Assembly: GCF_964019385.1 (NCBI RefSeq)
Contig: NC_088649.1
Location: forward strand, 9,299,552-9,363,551
Direction: 5' to 3'
Length of the DNA stretch: 64,000 bases
Source of the DNA: Sycon ciliatum
Taxonomy: Eukaryota; Porifera; Calcarea; Leucosolenida; Sycettidae
The translations under genes were made by a program, and so were the position numbers. Positions 1 through 20,454 of this stretch are shown piece after piece; position 1 is the stretch's first letter, and every line of letters starts with the position of its first letter. Under the pieces are notes generated by a model that saw only the letters and a program-made list of their open reading frames with translations, was not told the DNA's origin and did not search any database.

Positions 1-335
1 CAGTGTCACTCGGACCAGGAATCCCCAGGATAGCTAGGGTAGCTAGCCTCTTGACCTTTTGACCTCAAATCGAAACGTCACAGCTCGAGAAGAGTGCAAG
101 CGAATCTGCCGAGGTCAAAGTTCATCGTCACCATTTTTTTCTTCAATCCCTTCCTCCTTTATAATATTACCTTGGGCTTTTCCTTTGTTGCGGGAAATGT
201 TTGGTGGAGTTGTGTGGCGGACCAGTTAAGCTCTTACCGTCATGATAAGCTGGCCGTGTGGATCCATTGCCTGTAAAACGCGTTGCGTTGCGTCGCGCGT
301 AACGGTGCGAAGAGATAGGCGAGGAGAGAAGCGAA
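1..335. other. Left edge, upstream of the 3CxxC gene
   Basis: No gene is recognised here. The stretch probably holds the promoter and 5' untranslated region of the plus-strand gene starting at 336. A short plus-strand open frame at 94-276 has no recognisable domain and is treated as chance. Confidence 0.4.
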
Positions 336-8294
<7,959 letters not shown>

Positions 8295-8536
8295 GACCAA
8301 CACGAATAGCAGAAGACACCTATGACGTTCAACCAAATGGTGCCAGATGTTCCGGTTCCTGTCACGAAAAAATAGATCTAGTTTCAATTGGTGAAAGAGA
8401 TTTACTGCTTCTTCATCATAGATTTTATCATCTCGCTTGTTTTCGAGCTGAAAAGGACATTTATGTAACATTTATTCTCTAGAGCCAGCATATTTTTCTC
8501 CCCAGTCAAAACAAGGTACATGTTAACCAAACGAAT

Positions 8537-8568
<32 letters not shown>

Positions 8569-8582
8569 GGAGAGAGAAAGCA
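8537..8582. repeat. (GA)n microsatellite
   Basis: Interrupted GAGA run in the 3' flank of the 3CxxC gene. Confidence 0.85.
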
Positions 8583-8879
8583 AAGTATTTTATTATTATC
8601 TTCCTCGTTCTTCATCACGTCCTGGAAGCGGCACCATTGTTATCCCACCGTGTTCCCAATCCCCACAGCGTTAGCCCCGACAGGTGCAACGCATTTTTTT
8701 ATTCCGACGTTCAACCTCTGCTGCGTTTGTTTTAGGCCTCTATCAAGGCACTAGCGGCATGTTACATCCAATTCCATCTCTCCGAAATCGAGAGAGATAT
8801 CCTCCCCACCTTGAGCTCATTCGTGGGTGCTAGCTTTTTTTATTATCTAGAGTAAAAAATAAAATAAAAAATTCGACGG

Positions 8880-9014
8880 GTTCGCGTACCGGGCAGATCA
8901 AGAACAAGGAGTCGTACAACTCCCTGGTCAAGAACCACCTTTCCGCTTCCGTGGGACGCCACCACCCCATGATCAGGCGTCAGATGCGGCTCCTAAACGG
9001 TGGGGGAGGATAGA
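8880..9014 (+). other. Exon-like remnant, unrecognised
   Basis: One frame reads TGSRTGQIKNKESYNSLVKN and then ASVGRHHPMIRRQMRLLNG before a stop at 9012-9014. The basic composition and codon use look protein-like, but there is no start codon and I know no matching family. It could be a mobile-element or gene relic. The rest of 8295-9180 shows nothing further. Confidence 0.2.
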
Positions 9015-9185
9015 TCAGAATCACCAACCAGAGGCCAAAGGCCTAAATCCCATTTGCCACGTCCATGTTTTACTCATGCCAGGCCACAAGTTCCCAATTA
9101 TCTACAGTAGGGCCCCAAATATTTGATTCAGAAGCCGTTCAAGGCAGGATATAAAACTTTTACTGTCACTAACTTAGTAGAACCA

Positions 9186-9235
9186 ATAGAATAGAATAGA
9201 ATAGAATAGAATAGAATAGAATAGAATAGAATAGG
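9186..9235. repeat. (AATAG)n pentamer microsatellite
   Basis: About nine copies of AATAG. Pentamer tails like this occur at LINE 3' ends (compare 56697-56738), so this may mark a minus-strand retroelement end, although no coding part is visible beside it. Confidence 0.9.
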
Positions 9236-9302
9236 GCTGTCACGGTCCAAGTAGAAACTATCCATAGTGTTGCTTGTTGCAATGGTGCTGACGGCTGAAT
9301 GT

Positions 9303-9412
9303 GCGTTTGTGTGTGTGTGTGTGTGTGCGCGCGTTTGCGTTTGTGTGTGTGTGTGTATGTGTGCGTTTGTGTGTGTGTGTGTGTGCGTGTGTGCAATTGT
9401 GCATGTATGTGC
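9303..9412. repeat. (TG)n microsatellite, interrupted
   Basis: TG-rich tract with scattered C and A interruptions. Between it and 9700 nothing else is recognisable. Confidence 0.9.
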
Positions 9413-9710
9413 ATGAATGTGTGCGTGTCTCTCTGGCTGTCAGTTTGTCTGTCCGTCAGTCTGTGCGCATGTGTGTGCCCTTCGAATGCATTGCTGTTGC
9501 ACTGCCAACTTTGGACATACAATCGACCTTGTGAATAACGACACTCGATCGGCCGTGAGAAAAGTGTTGTTGTCCGCCAGGTTAAAAGAATGCAGGGCCA
9601 TTGCAGGCAAGTGGTTACTTGGTTTGAAGATCATAGTGTTGTTATCATGATGAGTTGTTGCCCAAAGTTAATACCGGTATGCAAGGTCCACTGTATACAT
9701 ACAAGAGCTC

Positions 9711-9792
9711 ACTGCCCCCCCCCCCCCCCCCTGCTCTCTCTCTTTCTCTTCCTCCCCCCCCCCCCCCCCCGACTCTCTCTCTCTCTCTCTCT
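9711..9792. repeat. Poly-C and CT low-complexity tract
   Basis: Two poly-C runs separated and followed by CT-rich sequence. Confidence 0.9.
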
Positions 9793-10379
9793 TACCTGTC
9801 ACGAGCAGATTAGATGATATACAACCAGAACTCACAAAGGACTGATCAGCACATCAGTGGGAGCAACCAATTAATCCGTCCTTGGTCCTTGGCTTTGATT
9901 GGCAATCACTGCAGCATGCAGACTCTGGCCTTCACAATCTGCCTAAGCACTTAAAAACACATACATGTATCCCCCCCCTTAAACACACATACACATACGC
10001 ACGCGCGCGCGCGCACGCACACACACACACGTACACCATACTGACCAACCACCAAAATCTCAATCCCTTGACAAGACATGCAGAATCCCTGGATTTCTCT
10101 CAAAATCCCTGGATGGCACAAAAACAAGTGAAAAAGAGCTTTTTCCGGCAAAAAACCTTTGAAGGTACATGTACATAGACTCTGCAGATCTGCGTACAGC
10201 ACAGTTCGACTCTGCAGTGCAGTTCGATCAGTTGGCTCCCGTCTGTCAGTACAGATCTTGCAGGCTACAAAAAAAAGGCTGGTCAGGTCTTGAAAGTGCT
10301 GTGCACAGTTCGAAGTGCGAGTGCGCACTGTACATATCTTTGAAAAAACCGGAATATTCGAGGCGAATCCTTGGAGTTT

Positions 10380-12362
10380 TTAGTCTAGGAGCCAGGGGGT
10401 CATCAGAACTGAGCTGTGTGACACCCTGTCCAGGAAGGATTTTTTTTGACGGATTTGGAATGGCATAACAACCAGTAACTGATCCCTGAAAACCAGAATG
10501 TGCCAAAGTTGTCCGTTCAAGAGTTATGGCCGATTTACTAAAATTGCCATGGTTACCATAGCAACGTACATGTAAATTGCCTCTTTTTGCTGAAGAGACA
10601 TGCAATATGGATCAAATAGATAATGAATGGCTGTCAAAGTCATAAGTGAAGATAAAAGTTCCCAAAACTGCCTTCAAAATATTATAAATGTCATCAAAAG
10701 TGAATTCTTTAATACTGATGTGATTTGTACATGTACAATGTACAGTGTACATGTATTTGGTATCATTATTACATTGTATGTAGAGGTAGTACCGCAGTTA
10801 CTTATCAGTGGGAAATTGCTGTGTGGTCACCAGGACCAGAGCTTAACACTGGCACATAGAAGTACAAAACAAGAATTTACAGAAAAGAAAAAGGACCATC
10901 GAACGGAAGGCGTTCGTCCCTCTTGATATTTGTACTTTGTACTGTTGAGGCAACGAACTGAAATAATAAAAACCAAAACCAAACCAACCAAACCAAACTA
11001 CAAGCTACGCTATAATCCACTAACACCACTAGTTACTGAACAATCAGCTCATGCGATAACATTGCACGACACTGACCGACGGTACTGACGTTCTACAACT
11101 AACTGGCTAACAGCTCTAGCAGTGGCTAGCACATCTTGGATGCGCACTACACTAGCCTTCCAACTTGGAAGGTTCTAAGTTACATGTATAATGATAACAT
11201 ATGAGGGGAAGGTGATTGTTTAGTAACTGGTGGTGTTCGTGGATATTCTAGCATAGCTTGCAGTTCAATGGTCCTTTTTCCTTTCTATAAATTTATCCTT
11301 GGCTCTCCATCCAAAAAAGAACTGTTCAGTACGCTTCACCAACAAGGAATGAATCTGCCCCAGACCTTGGTGCAGAAGGGTGAGTCGTCAGGCAACGCTG
11401 TTGCGGCTCTTCGCTAGTCCTTTTCTCTATCCTCCAGCGACTACATCTGTCAACGAGGCACGATAACAGCTCTTCTTCATGACTCCAGTGGGCTATCCAT
11501 GAGTCGTCCCGCTTCCAAGACTCCCATAACTACATGTATATCCGTATAGCCAAAGCCACCTTCCAGGCAGCTCTTTCAGGAGACATGTGCTGCTGCTCAG
11601 CCTGGTATGATGGTATCCCAGATCCCGCTGCCCATTGATGGTATGCTACAACCTCTCCATCCGATGGCCATCACGGATTTCAGGTCCAGAGCTTTTGCTG
11701 CAGCTTGACACATAGTCGCTGGAGGATAGAGAAAAGGACTAGCGAAGAGCTGCAACAGCTCTGCCTGACGACTCACCCTTCTGCACGGTCACTGTACCTA
11801 CATGTACATGTAGGGCAGATTCATTCCTTGTTTGTGAAGCATACTGAACAGTTCTAATTTCGTACTTCAGTGTGCCAGTGTCAAGCGCTGCTCCTGGTGA
11901 CCATACAGCAATTTCCCACTGATAAGTAACTGCGATACTACCTCTACATACAATGCAATAATGATACCAAATACATGTACAATGTACATTGTACATACAT
12001 GTATACAAACCACACCAGTATTAAATAATTCACTTTTGATGACATTTATAATATTTTGAAGGCAGTTTTGGGAACTTTTATCTTCACTTATGACTTTGAC
12101 AGCCATTCATTATCTATTTGACCCATATTGCGTGTCTTTTGAGCTAAAAAGAGGCAATTTACATGTACGTTGCTATGGTAACCATGGCAATTTTAGTAAA
12201 TCGGCCATAACTCTTGAATGGACAACTTTGGCACGTTCTGGTTTTCAGGGATCAGTTACTGGTTGTTATGCCATTCCAAATCCGTCAAAAAATCTTTCCT
12301 GGACAAGGTGTCACACTAACTCCTTATTCCTTGGACTTTTGCCGACTTGGCTCCTAGACTAT
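10380..12362. mobile_element. Large foldback element, ~2 kb, with long inverted arms
   Basis: The left arm (about 10380-10872 continuing at 11317-11450) and the right arm (about 11720-12362) are inverted copies sharing, for example, TGGCATAACAACCAGTAACT and the sequence around CTCCAGCGAC. The centre (11450-11720) is unique. The left arm is interrupted by a separate element at 10873-11316 that the right arm lacks. No transposase is visible. Confidence 0.8.
10873..11316. mobile_element. Palindromic MITE inserted in the foldback left arm
   Basis: The sequence is absent from the matching place in the right arm (around 11857), which serves as an empty site. AAGAA appears at both insertion edges and may be the target duplication. 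Internally CAAGCTACGCTATAATCCAC near 11000 is matched in inverse near 11225-11265. Related fragments occur at 26140-26245, 40828-40960 and about 53370-53430. Confidence 0.7.
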
Positions 12363-12379
12363 TTCAGGAAAATTGTGTA

Positions 12380-12857
12380 CAGTCGACCTACCCTTATAAC
12401 GATAACCTCTATAACGATATTACCCTTATAACGATATTTTTCTGCCAAACCAAATCACTCCATTGACTTCTGTATACAATGCCCTACCCTTATAACAATA
12501 TTGCTATAACGATATTACCCCTATAACGATATAAAATGGGCTGACCAATCAACATTTTCCATTTTAAACAATATCTAGCAGGGAAGATGTAGAGCCCACT
12601 ATCCAGGCAGGGCAAGCTTCACTTGATAAGTCGCTGGGACATGACGAAATGCAATGGGGGCACAAGTGGGCACCTTGCTGTGTACATAATGTGCATGTAT
12701 GTCAGTTTTTTATGCTATAAAGAGTGTAAAAAATGAACAAAATCCATGCATTATGACGTATGTGTATGAAATGAACCAGTTACCCCTATAACAATATTAC
12801 CCTTATAACAATATTTCTTGGTCTGACGCAAATATCGTTATAAGGGTAGGTCGACTG
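12380..12857. mobile_element. pogo/Tigger-like MITE with TA target duplication
   Basis: The ends are CAGTCGACCTACCCTTATAA and its reverse complement, flanked by TA at 12378-12379 and 12858-12859. TIRs starting CAGT with TAACGA-type motifs plus TA targets are typical of pogo/Tigger elements. Several internal copies of the CTTATAACGATAT motif are present. No transposase. Confidence 0.75.
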
Positions 12858-13257
12858 TATCAGACAAAACTGTGACTTTTCCGGGAGTTTTCTTGAAATC
12901 CCCGGGACCCCGGGAGTAGTGTTGTTATCCCGGGGAAACCGGGAGGGTTGGCCAGTATGGTACACAGGCACGATCTGAATCCATACAAAACATATGTGAT
13001 CAATCCCAAACAAAAATAGACAGATACACTTCCCATGCATGTTCAGCATCAGTCTGGCCACTGCACCAGAGTCGAGTATACATGCACACGCATAAGAGCT
13101 CTGAAACCTTGCTCAATTGCATAGCTAACTTTCCCATGCAGCCAAATGCCTCCTCATTCATTGAGAGGAATCTTGGTTCATTTACTGCAAAGCAATATGG
13201 TATACTAGTAAAGAATAAGTCCCATGCAGTATGGAAAACATCTCTAGGGGTTAGAAC

Positions 13258-13258
<1 letters not shown>

Positions 13259-13354
<96 letters not shown>

Positions 13355-13377
13355 GGAGAGAGAGTGAGAGAGAGAGA
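13259..13377. repeat. (GA)n microsatellite, ~119 bp
   Basis: Long GA run with a few interruptions near its right end, followed by a short CA run. Confidence 0.95.
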
Positions 13378-13489
13378 CACACACACGCACACAGAGAAAG
13401 GAGAAGGAAAACTGACGCTACACACATTAAAACATGATTCAATTCACGTCAACAGCCATGATCCCAAACTATATGATCGAAATTTAAAC

Positions 13490-13527
13490 CATGGCCCCAA
13501 TGATGCAGGGACAGGCACACACACACA

Positions 13528-13574
<47 letters not shown>

Positions 13575-13760
13575 CAGACCTGCCCACCGCAGAAGCGATG
13601 ATAGCGAACAGCTATGTTTAGACATGGCAACTTGTGCTGGGATTACACTATTCAACAGCTTGCAAGGCTGATGAATTGACCGCCACTAATTTTAGCCTGG
13701 TATCCACCACACAGCTGATTGAAGTGGCTTTTTCTGGCCAGTGAGTCCCTATTTTTCATT
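13490..13760. repeat. Dispersed repeat with (CA)n, copy 1
   Basis: A CA microsatellite (13516-13572) followed by about 150 bp that recurs at 23925-24090, sharing TTCAACAGCTTGCAAGGCTG and ATTGACCGCCACTA. It is probably one dispersed element containing or next to the CA run; its class is not clear. From 13760 to 14558 I see a short CA run and nothing else. Confidence 0.7.
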
Positions 13761-14558
13761 TTTTATTTATTTATTTTATTTTTCACACACACACACACAC
13801 ACACACATACACCCTGCTCCCTGAATACACAACGTACACCACGGATTTGCCAGCACTTATCTGCTGGTCCAACAAAATAAGGTGAATTCTCGAATAATTC
13901 TGAACGGTTAGAGAAAAGAGAGAGGGTGTGTCCGCTGGCGGGGGGAGAGACCTAAGTGTGTGTGCATGCTTGCGAGGTATGTGAAACAGCAGTCCTAAAA
14001 CTGCGCACCACTTGCAGTCTTGGTTAGAACAGGATGCGTGACTTTCTCCAAACTAATATCGATGTAGCTGACGTCCATTGCAGATGGAATAGAGAATGGC
14101 ACAAGGTAGTGGTAGCGACGCCTTTCCTATACAGAATGGCAGGAGACATGATGATAAACCAGCATAATAACTACAATGTGTACACACAAGATAACCAACA
14201 GCCGCGTGACTAGGTTCTTGCTGTGGTTGTAGCGCAGCGAGGACGCGCATAGCACGTAGGGGCGGTGAGACGTACCTCGAGGCAGAGCGCTGCCCTCACC
14301 AGCCCCCAGGGTGAAGACGCGACAGCGCAAGGCTGTCCGTGATGCTGTCACAGCCTGTCAAGCGTTGCTGTGTAGTGGTCGGTTTTTTATTAAATAAATA
14401 AATAAATCCGCCTTTCTTCCGGCTTCTCTCGAGCACTGGTACAGACATTCTAAGACAGCTCATCCTAGTTACACAACAGGCTGTTGAAACTGCATACCGT
14501 ACTCAGTGGGCACTGGGATGAGAGAAAAGCTCCATCGGCCATGAGGACACCTCCACGC

Positions 14559-17465
14559 TTAGAGCTCATCCTTGGGGCGACGCTTGGGCAGCCTCTGTTG
14601 GACGGCAGTGGCTGCTTTGTCAACCAAGCGCACAAACTCGTCGGCGTCCATGCGATAGTTGGAGAACTTCTCCACGGCCGAGTTGAGGTGATCGGGCGAC
14701 CTCTCGACGGCGGTCAGCTTGCTCTTGTCGCTCCAGGTGACGTAGTGGGCACCGCGCAGCGCTGCCAGATCACGGTAGCAGCGCACGTCCTCGCAGTTGT
14801 ACAGCTCGAACAGCGCGCCCCAGTCAGGCAGGAACAGCGAGTGCGTCAGGCCGGCGCCGTGCATTCCGACGAGAATGTCCGCGTTGTGAACCGTCTGGAA
14901 CTGCGAGATCAGCGGGACCTCACGGGTGAACTCCACCACCTACAGCAACAGCAGCAGTGGCAACAGTGACAGCAGTCGCAATGGCAGCAGAAAAAGCAAT
15001 CGCAGCAGAAGTAGGAGCAGCAACAGCAGCAGTGGCAGCAGGAGTGGCAGCAGCAGTGGCAGCACCAGCAGCAGAAACAACAGCAACAACAGCAATAACA
15101 GCAGCAGCAGTGGGAGCAGCAGCAACAGCAGCAACACCAACAACAGCAGCAGTGGTGGCGGCGGCAGCAGCAGTAACAGCAGCAACAGAAACAACAGCAA
15201 CAACAGCAACAACAGCAACAACAACAGCAGCGGCAGTGGCGGCAGCAGCAGCAGCAGCAGTAGCAGCAGTAACACAGCGCGTCAGATTAAGAGTCAGGCT
15301 ATCTGTATTGTAAATAAAACATTGATGTGAATATGAGCCAAATCTGTAGACTTCAACAAATACAGGTGAAGGACAAGGAAGGGATGAGTAAGAAGAGATG
15401 AGGGGAGGGATGAGAAGGGACGAGTAAGACTGGTAAAGTCAGTACACAGATACGCATATGAACACATGCACACCCATGCACGCAACCATACATAAGGCCA
15501 TCATTTTTTTATATCTATGTTTCGCATCAGTTCAACTTCCAGAATCATATGCGAGAGGTGGAAAAAAAGTAAAAAGTTGCGCAAAAAAAAGTCTCGTCAG
15601 AAGTGGATGGCACTGTACATAGCACAATAGCTCGTGCATGGTGTACATTCGAAAGAAAAATCGTACAACGAAGCACACAATTTGGTTTACCAGCATGAGT
15701 AAATATTCACTTTGGACAGAGGAGGCAACCGTTGGTGTCCATGCTTCGCTGGGTTATTGTACTCAGCCTTCAGCAGCGGTGGAAAGAGCTCCGGAACGAC
15801 GCATCCTCTCAGCTGGAGGCGATCGATGCGGTCTGGTGTAAGCTCATAGAATACTGCTCGCAGTTGCCGAACAAACGTTTACCAACGCTGGCCCCGAGGC
15901 CATTTCTGAATCCCAGCTTCGCCGTATGCAACCAGTCCACACTGATGACTCGCACTATCGTACACTCACTGTGCATGTTCGATATTTTTTATTTTTTTGA
16001 AAAAAATCAAGACATATGCGCGCGTACGACGCGAAACATAGATATAAAAATTGATGGCCTAATAGTAATACACTCAGACCTCGGTTATGTAGAACACCGA
16101 AGGTACGGGCACTTCGGTCTACCGGGCGCCCTTTGGACGAGTTTCAGTGGAAATATTACTACTCTTTTGTCACCTTTTGTGGAAATAGTGATCAGATGTC
16201 ATGTGCCATTTCCTATGGCCTTTCCCCAACACAATGTATGTGATTCGGACCCCAACCCCCCCCCCCCCCCCCCCCCCCTCCCCCATACACAGGCACATGC
16301 AGTGCTTGCTCACCTCCACGTCATACCGGCCCGTGCTGCGCAGCGCCGCGATCAGCTCATCCTGGTTGAGCACACGTCGCCACTTGGTCTTGCGCGCCAT
16401 GAACTTCACCCTCAGCCTGTACGCCGGCTCGGTTACATTACCGCGGTCACTAGTCAGGTTAAAGCGATGCACCATGTGACGGTGGAAGGCCTTGAACAGT
16501 CCGGACCCGGAGCATTTCTCCGGTATCGGGGTGCTGTAGAAGAGGCCGAGCGGCATGCGCGGGCCCAGCGTGAAGACGACGTCGCGGAAACACACCCGCT
16601 TGCCGTCGTAGTCGCCCAACGGCTTGAAGTCACCGGCGAGCGTGAACGCCCGCCACACGTCCTTGAAGAGGTCGAAGAACGGCGTACGTCCAGTGTGCCA
16701 CATCACAACGTTCAGGTCACGCGTGAATGAGCCGTTCACGTGCTGCGTGGCAAACAGGTTGAAGAAGTCGCAGAAGTGGTGGTACAGGTTGACCCCGGAG
16801 TCGAATTTCATCACCACGGTTGGCTTGTCTAGCCAGACGTCGCACTGCTTCGCCGTCGCGTGCGGACGGAACTTCAGATTGCCAAAGCCCTCCAATTCGT
16901 CCGTCCACGCCTGCAGCACGTCGGACGGTCGTCGCGTGGCCATGCGGCCGTTGTGCATGCGACATCGACCGCCCAACATGCCCGGCTTGCTGAGCACGTC
17001 CTTGCGATGTGCGTTGCCATGTTGATGATGGTCCAGCTGCCGCAGATCCATGTACATGTTTTTGGCAATGCACATGGCGTTGTCTGTGCTGCACTTGAAC
17101 AGAGAGTCGCTGGCCGAGCGCTGGCTACAGATCTCCACCATGCTGTCCTTGAATTTGGACACGTAACCCCAGTCCGCCGAGCTCCAGAAGTCGCCCTGGC
17201 GGCGACTGAACGCTTCCGGGGACTCGCCCTGTTTTCGGATGCATGACGTGCCCTTGAACATGCGTTGACTCTCGGCACAGTTCTTCTCGTAGCCCCAGCA
17301 GCGCCGCCTCTGCGCTCCTTTGGTCCAGACTTTCGGATGGTCGTAGTCCAAATCCGAGTTTAGCGCAGCGGCATCTTCGGTGTTGCCATTCTCAGCCCAA
17401 ACGCAAGTCAGGCCCACGAACAGATAAATAATTCGCAGGTGCAAATCCGCACTGGGCCGGACCAT
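14559..17465 (-). CDS. EOGT: EGF domain-specific O-GlcNAc transferase (2 exons)
   Basis: Exons on the minus strand are 17465-16314 and 14939-14559, joined in phase 0 (donor GTGAGC, acceptor GTAG), giving 510 aa, close to the usual length of about 527. EOGT transfers GlcNAc to Ser/Thr of folded EGF repeats in the ER lumen (glycosyltransferase family 61). A hydrophobic N-terminus (IIYLFVGLTCVWA, residues ~12-25) is a likely signal peptide. Visible motifs are FDSGVNLYHHFCDFFNLF in the middle, FMARKTKWRRVLNQ before the junction, and ADILVGMHGAGLTHSLFLPD after it, followed by LFELYNC. The protein ends in KDEL, the ER-retrieval signal. Both halves of the family 61 fold appear only after splicing. 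The intron holds a long trinucleotide repeat and a poly-C run. No close neighbours in the same pathway are seen. Confidence 0.93.
14942..15277. repeat. CAG/AAC/GCA trinucleotide repeat, ~336 bp
   Basis: Degenerate CAG, AAC and GTG triplets immediately next to the EOGT exon 2 acceptor. On the gene strand it is CTG/GTT-rich, so it serves as or surrounds the polypyrimidine tract. The poly-Leu and poly-Ser frames here are artefacts. Confidence 0.95.
16256..16278. repeat. Poly-C tract
   Basis: Uninterrupted C run in the EOGT intron, 36 bases beyond the exon 1 donor on the gene strand. Confidence 0.95.
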
Positions 17466-17715
17466 TGCGGCACGAACTTATGGCGTATCTTTCGCCAACA
17501 AACACCTACTCTCCTTTCCCTGTCATTGATTCTGCTTTTTCATTGACGTTCAAATAAAAAGAAATTTGAAAAGCAAACATTGAACATGAATGCGCATTCA
17601 GATCGCAAACAAGAGGTTTTTTTTCATTTTATTATGACGTAGGGTTGCAAGGCACTGTTGTCATCTTTGTTGTTCTCTGGTTGTCGGTGTAGAAGTAACA
17701 TACATGTACTCAGTA

Positions 17716-17902
17716 ACCGGACCGGCGGATTCAGGCTGCTCGAAAAGAAGTGAAATTGGCAGAACCATACAAACCCGCAATTCCTCGAATTCTGCTCCAT
17801 TTCTTTATCCACATACCAAACATGCATGAAACTCAGAACCAGAAAAAGTACCCAATTCTGCCAATTTTTCTGCCGGCACTGCGCAGAATCCGCCGGACCC
17901 TA
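17716..17902. mobile_element. GCAGAA-family MITE, copy 1
   Basis: Ends ACCGGCGGATTC and GAATCCGCCGG are inverted. The body contains CCACATACCAAACATGCATG and TGGCAGAACCATACAAACC, shared by the other copies. Non-coding. Confidence 0.75.
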
Positions 17903-18321
17903 AGTCTTGCTGAGGGGGGGAGGGGCATTACCTCGCATCATGCGACATGGTAGGCGGATCAGGAAGTACGGTCACGGTAATCTTGAAAGGAGGAGACATG
18001 TGGACATAACTATAAGCTTTACCAGGCAGTGGTCGAAATGGCAATACTGTACAAGAGGTGCTGTAGGCTTTGCAGACCAATGCCATCATGCACCAATGGC
18101 CTCGGCACACACTCAGTCGCCAATAGCATCAACAACAACCGCCATCGTCTGTTCTACCAAGGGCCCGCATGAAACTTCTGTCCCTGTTCCGTAATGTTTT
18201 GGCGAAGTATTGAAACCATGTGTCTTATCACTACTCACAAAAAGCACAAAGGAGGTTTACAGACGGTTCGTCGCAACTCCGAGTTTCTTGCACAATCAGC
18301 AATCATCACTGTACTAGTCTG

Positions 18322-18472
18322 TAGGCCTTTGCGGATAATGCCGGCAGAAAATTGGCAGAATTCGGTATACTTTTTCTGGTAAGTTTCATGCATGTTTGGT
18401 ATGTGGATAAAAATGGAGCAAAATTCGAGTGATTGCCCGCCCCGATGATGAGGTTTGTATGGTTCTGCCAAT
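18322..18472. mobile_element. GCAGAA-family MITE, copy 2 (right end lost)
   Basis: Begins TAGGCCTTTGCGGATAATGC and carries the shared CATGCATGTTTGGTATGTGG core; it stops after the TTCTGCCAATT motif without the usual terminus. Confidence 0.7.
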
Positions 18473-18959
18473 TCTCTGTCCACCCTGCACTCACTCGTTG
18501 TGCACACATCCGCACACTCACTCATACGTGTATTTGAACACGTGAACATTGCCAGTGGGGGCCACCACAGCACAGCGCCCCAACTTATTGTCTTTGCACA
18601 CAATTCCGTGGTCATGACTATACAGAACCATTGCCTAGTCTAACAAAAACTCCAGCTACGTACAACCAGAAAACTACGCCCGACCATTATGCATCTGCAC
18701 ACTCTAGAATAATCAAATCACTAGAATAATCAAAGCGATGATTATTATGAAATTACATGATGATTACTGGGGTGGGTGGGTTGGCACTCTCACTCAACTC
18801 TCCGCACAAAGACAAAAAGAGGCCGACCCTGCACTCGTCAGAGTCGTCACCTCCTTTTAATAGTTTTATCCCACACCGTGCTCCCTCGTACCCGTTCCCG
18901 GGTGGACTGAGAACACTACTTCTCTGCTAATTCTTATACTGTGACGTCAACCGCAGAGA

Positions 18960-19025
18960 AGTGACATTTTCACTGCTTTTCGAGCAGAATCTGCCGCCTT
19001 TTCGAGCATTATCCGCCAATGCCTA
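18960..19025. mobile_element. GCAGAA-family MITE, copy 3 (end fragment)
   Basis: Only the terminal part is present: CACTGCTTTTCGAGCAGAAT through GAGCATTATCCGCCAATGCC. From 19025 to 19970 no gene or clear repeat was recognised apart from short ACATGTACATGT runs. Confidence 0.65.
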
Positions 19026-19974
19026 AGGAGGATTCATCGGGCGACTTATGATTGCATTGTGCAAGAAACTGGGACTGTTGCGACGAAGTCTCTAAACATT
19101 CTTCGTGTCTTTTGTGTATAATAATGCTGCACGTTATAGTGTCGAGCCCTCTCTGCTGGCAAAACGAAAATTTCCTCCTTGTCTTATGACTACCGTATGT
19201 GCACCGTGCATGCATTGTCTTTTACTATGTTACCAGGGGAGTGGCAACAGGCTACTGCCTTTTTTCTCTGGTCTGGTGAGAATCTCAGATTGTACTTTGA
19301 ATGCAGTGAATGTGCACCATGGTGATGTCTACCCTGAAGTGTGAGCTCTAACACATTGCACACGTACATGTACATCTTCGAGCGAGACCAACACCAGCGC
19401 TCAATAATTATTACTAAGTCTTTAAAAGTATTACCTGTCGAAGTGCCTAGACTTCGTATGGTGAATTGGTTCCAGTGGAGTCTTCGCATCCTGACCTGAA
19501 GTAGTCTGTAGAGTAAAGATCGTAATTTTCCGAGGGATGCTCTTTGAAAAGGTAATTCCTCATCCTGCCACACACATACATGCAGTCATCATTGTGGCGT
19601 TCCAGTTTGTGGTCAATAGTAGTCTGGCGCCAGACTTGGGTCCTCCTCGCTATGCAGCGCAAGCAGGGGAGTCTGTCTGGCAGGTACATGTACATGTACA
19701 TGTACATGCATATTGTTAGATTGACAGCATGAAACAAGGTGGAGGTTTATCTAATACTAGTTTTGAACTAAGAAAGGGTTTGCTCCCCACACCGGAGCTC
19801 GCGCTATTCCGCCGACATTACTTGACACTTGACTGACTCACGACTGCCATCTAGAGCACACGAGAAGTCCATCGAACCTTCGACTTGGCAAACCTCGCCG
19901 AAGTCGCATCCACTACTTCGTAGTTTTGAACTAGTAATAGTATTGGGTTATATAATACCATGATTGCACATGTA

Positions 19975-20167
19975 GCCCTTTGTGGATAATGCCGGCAGAG
20001 AAATTTGGCAGAATTCGGTACTTTTTCTGGTATGTTCCATGCATGTTTGGTATGTGGATAAAGAATTGGAGCAGAATTCGAGGAATTGCCTGCCACAAGG
20101 TTTGTATGGTTCTGCCAATTTCACTGATTTCCGAGCAGAATCGGTCTTTTCGAGCATTATCCGTCCA
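19975..20167. mobile_element. GCAGAA-family MITE, copy 4
   Basis: Starts CCCTTTGTGGATAATGCC, ends CGAGCATTATCCG, with the full shared body. Confidence 0.75.
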
Positions 20168-20318
20168 GGTCAGGGTTGCAGTACTTGCTGGCGTAGATCT
20201 ACTGGCAGCTGGACACCTGACTAAAGTCCAGTCAACCAAGGTACGGAAGATCAAGACGGGTGTGTCCATAAACATGCACGTCACTGACTCTGATGGTGGC
20301 AGACTGATCGATAACAAC

Positions 20319-20355
20319 CGGGGAGTAGCAAGTATCGACTATGTGCTACTCCCTG
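20319..20355. repeat. Short GGGAGTAG palindrome, degenerate copy
   Basis: Arms GGGGAGTAGCA and TGCTACTCCCTG with a mismatched centre; a relative of the perfect copies at 20415, 28440 and 28982. Confidence 0.65.
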
Positions 20356-20414
20356 ATTACAATACAATGCCATTGCCGCAGCCAGACCATGCAGCCTTCT
20401 CGACCGAGTTGTAA

Positions 20415-20454
20415 CCAGGGAGTAGTAAAATACATGTATTTTACTACTCCCTGG
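20415..20454. repeat. Perfect 40-bp palindrome (CCAGGGAGTAG family)
   Basis: Reads CCAGGGAGTAGTAAAATACA and then its exact reverse complement, flanked by TTGTAA on both sides, which looks like a target duplication. From 20455 to 21500 no gene is recognised. Confidence 0.85.

Noticed and set aside
15732..16730. 332-aa plus-strand frame over the EOGT locus
   Set aside because: It is antisense to EOGT exon 1 and crosses the intron and its poly-C tract.
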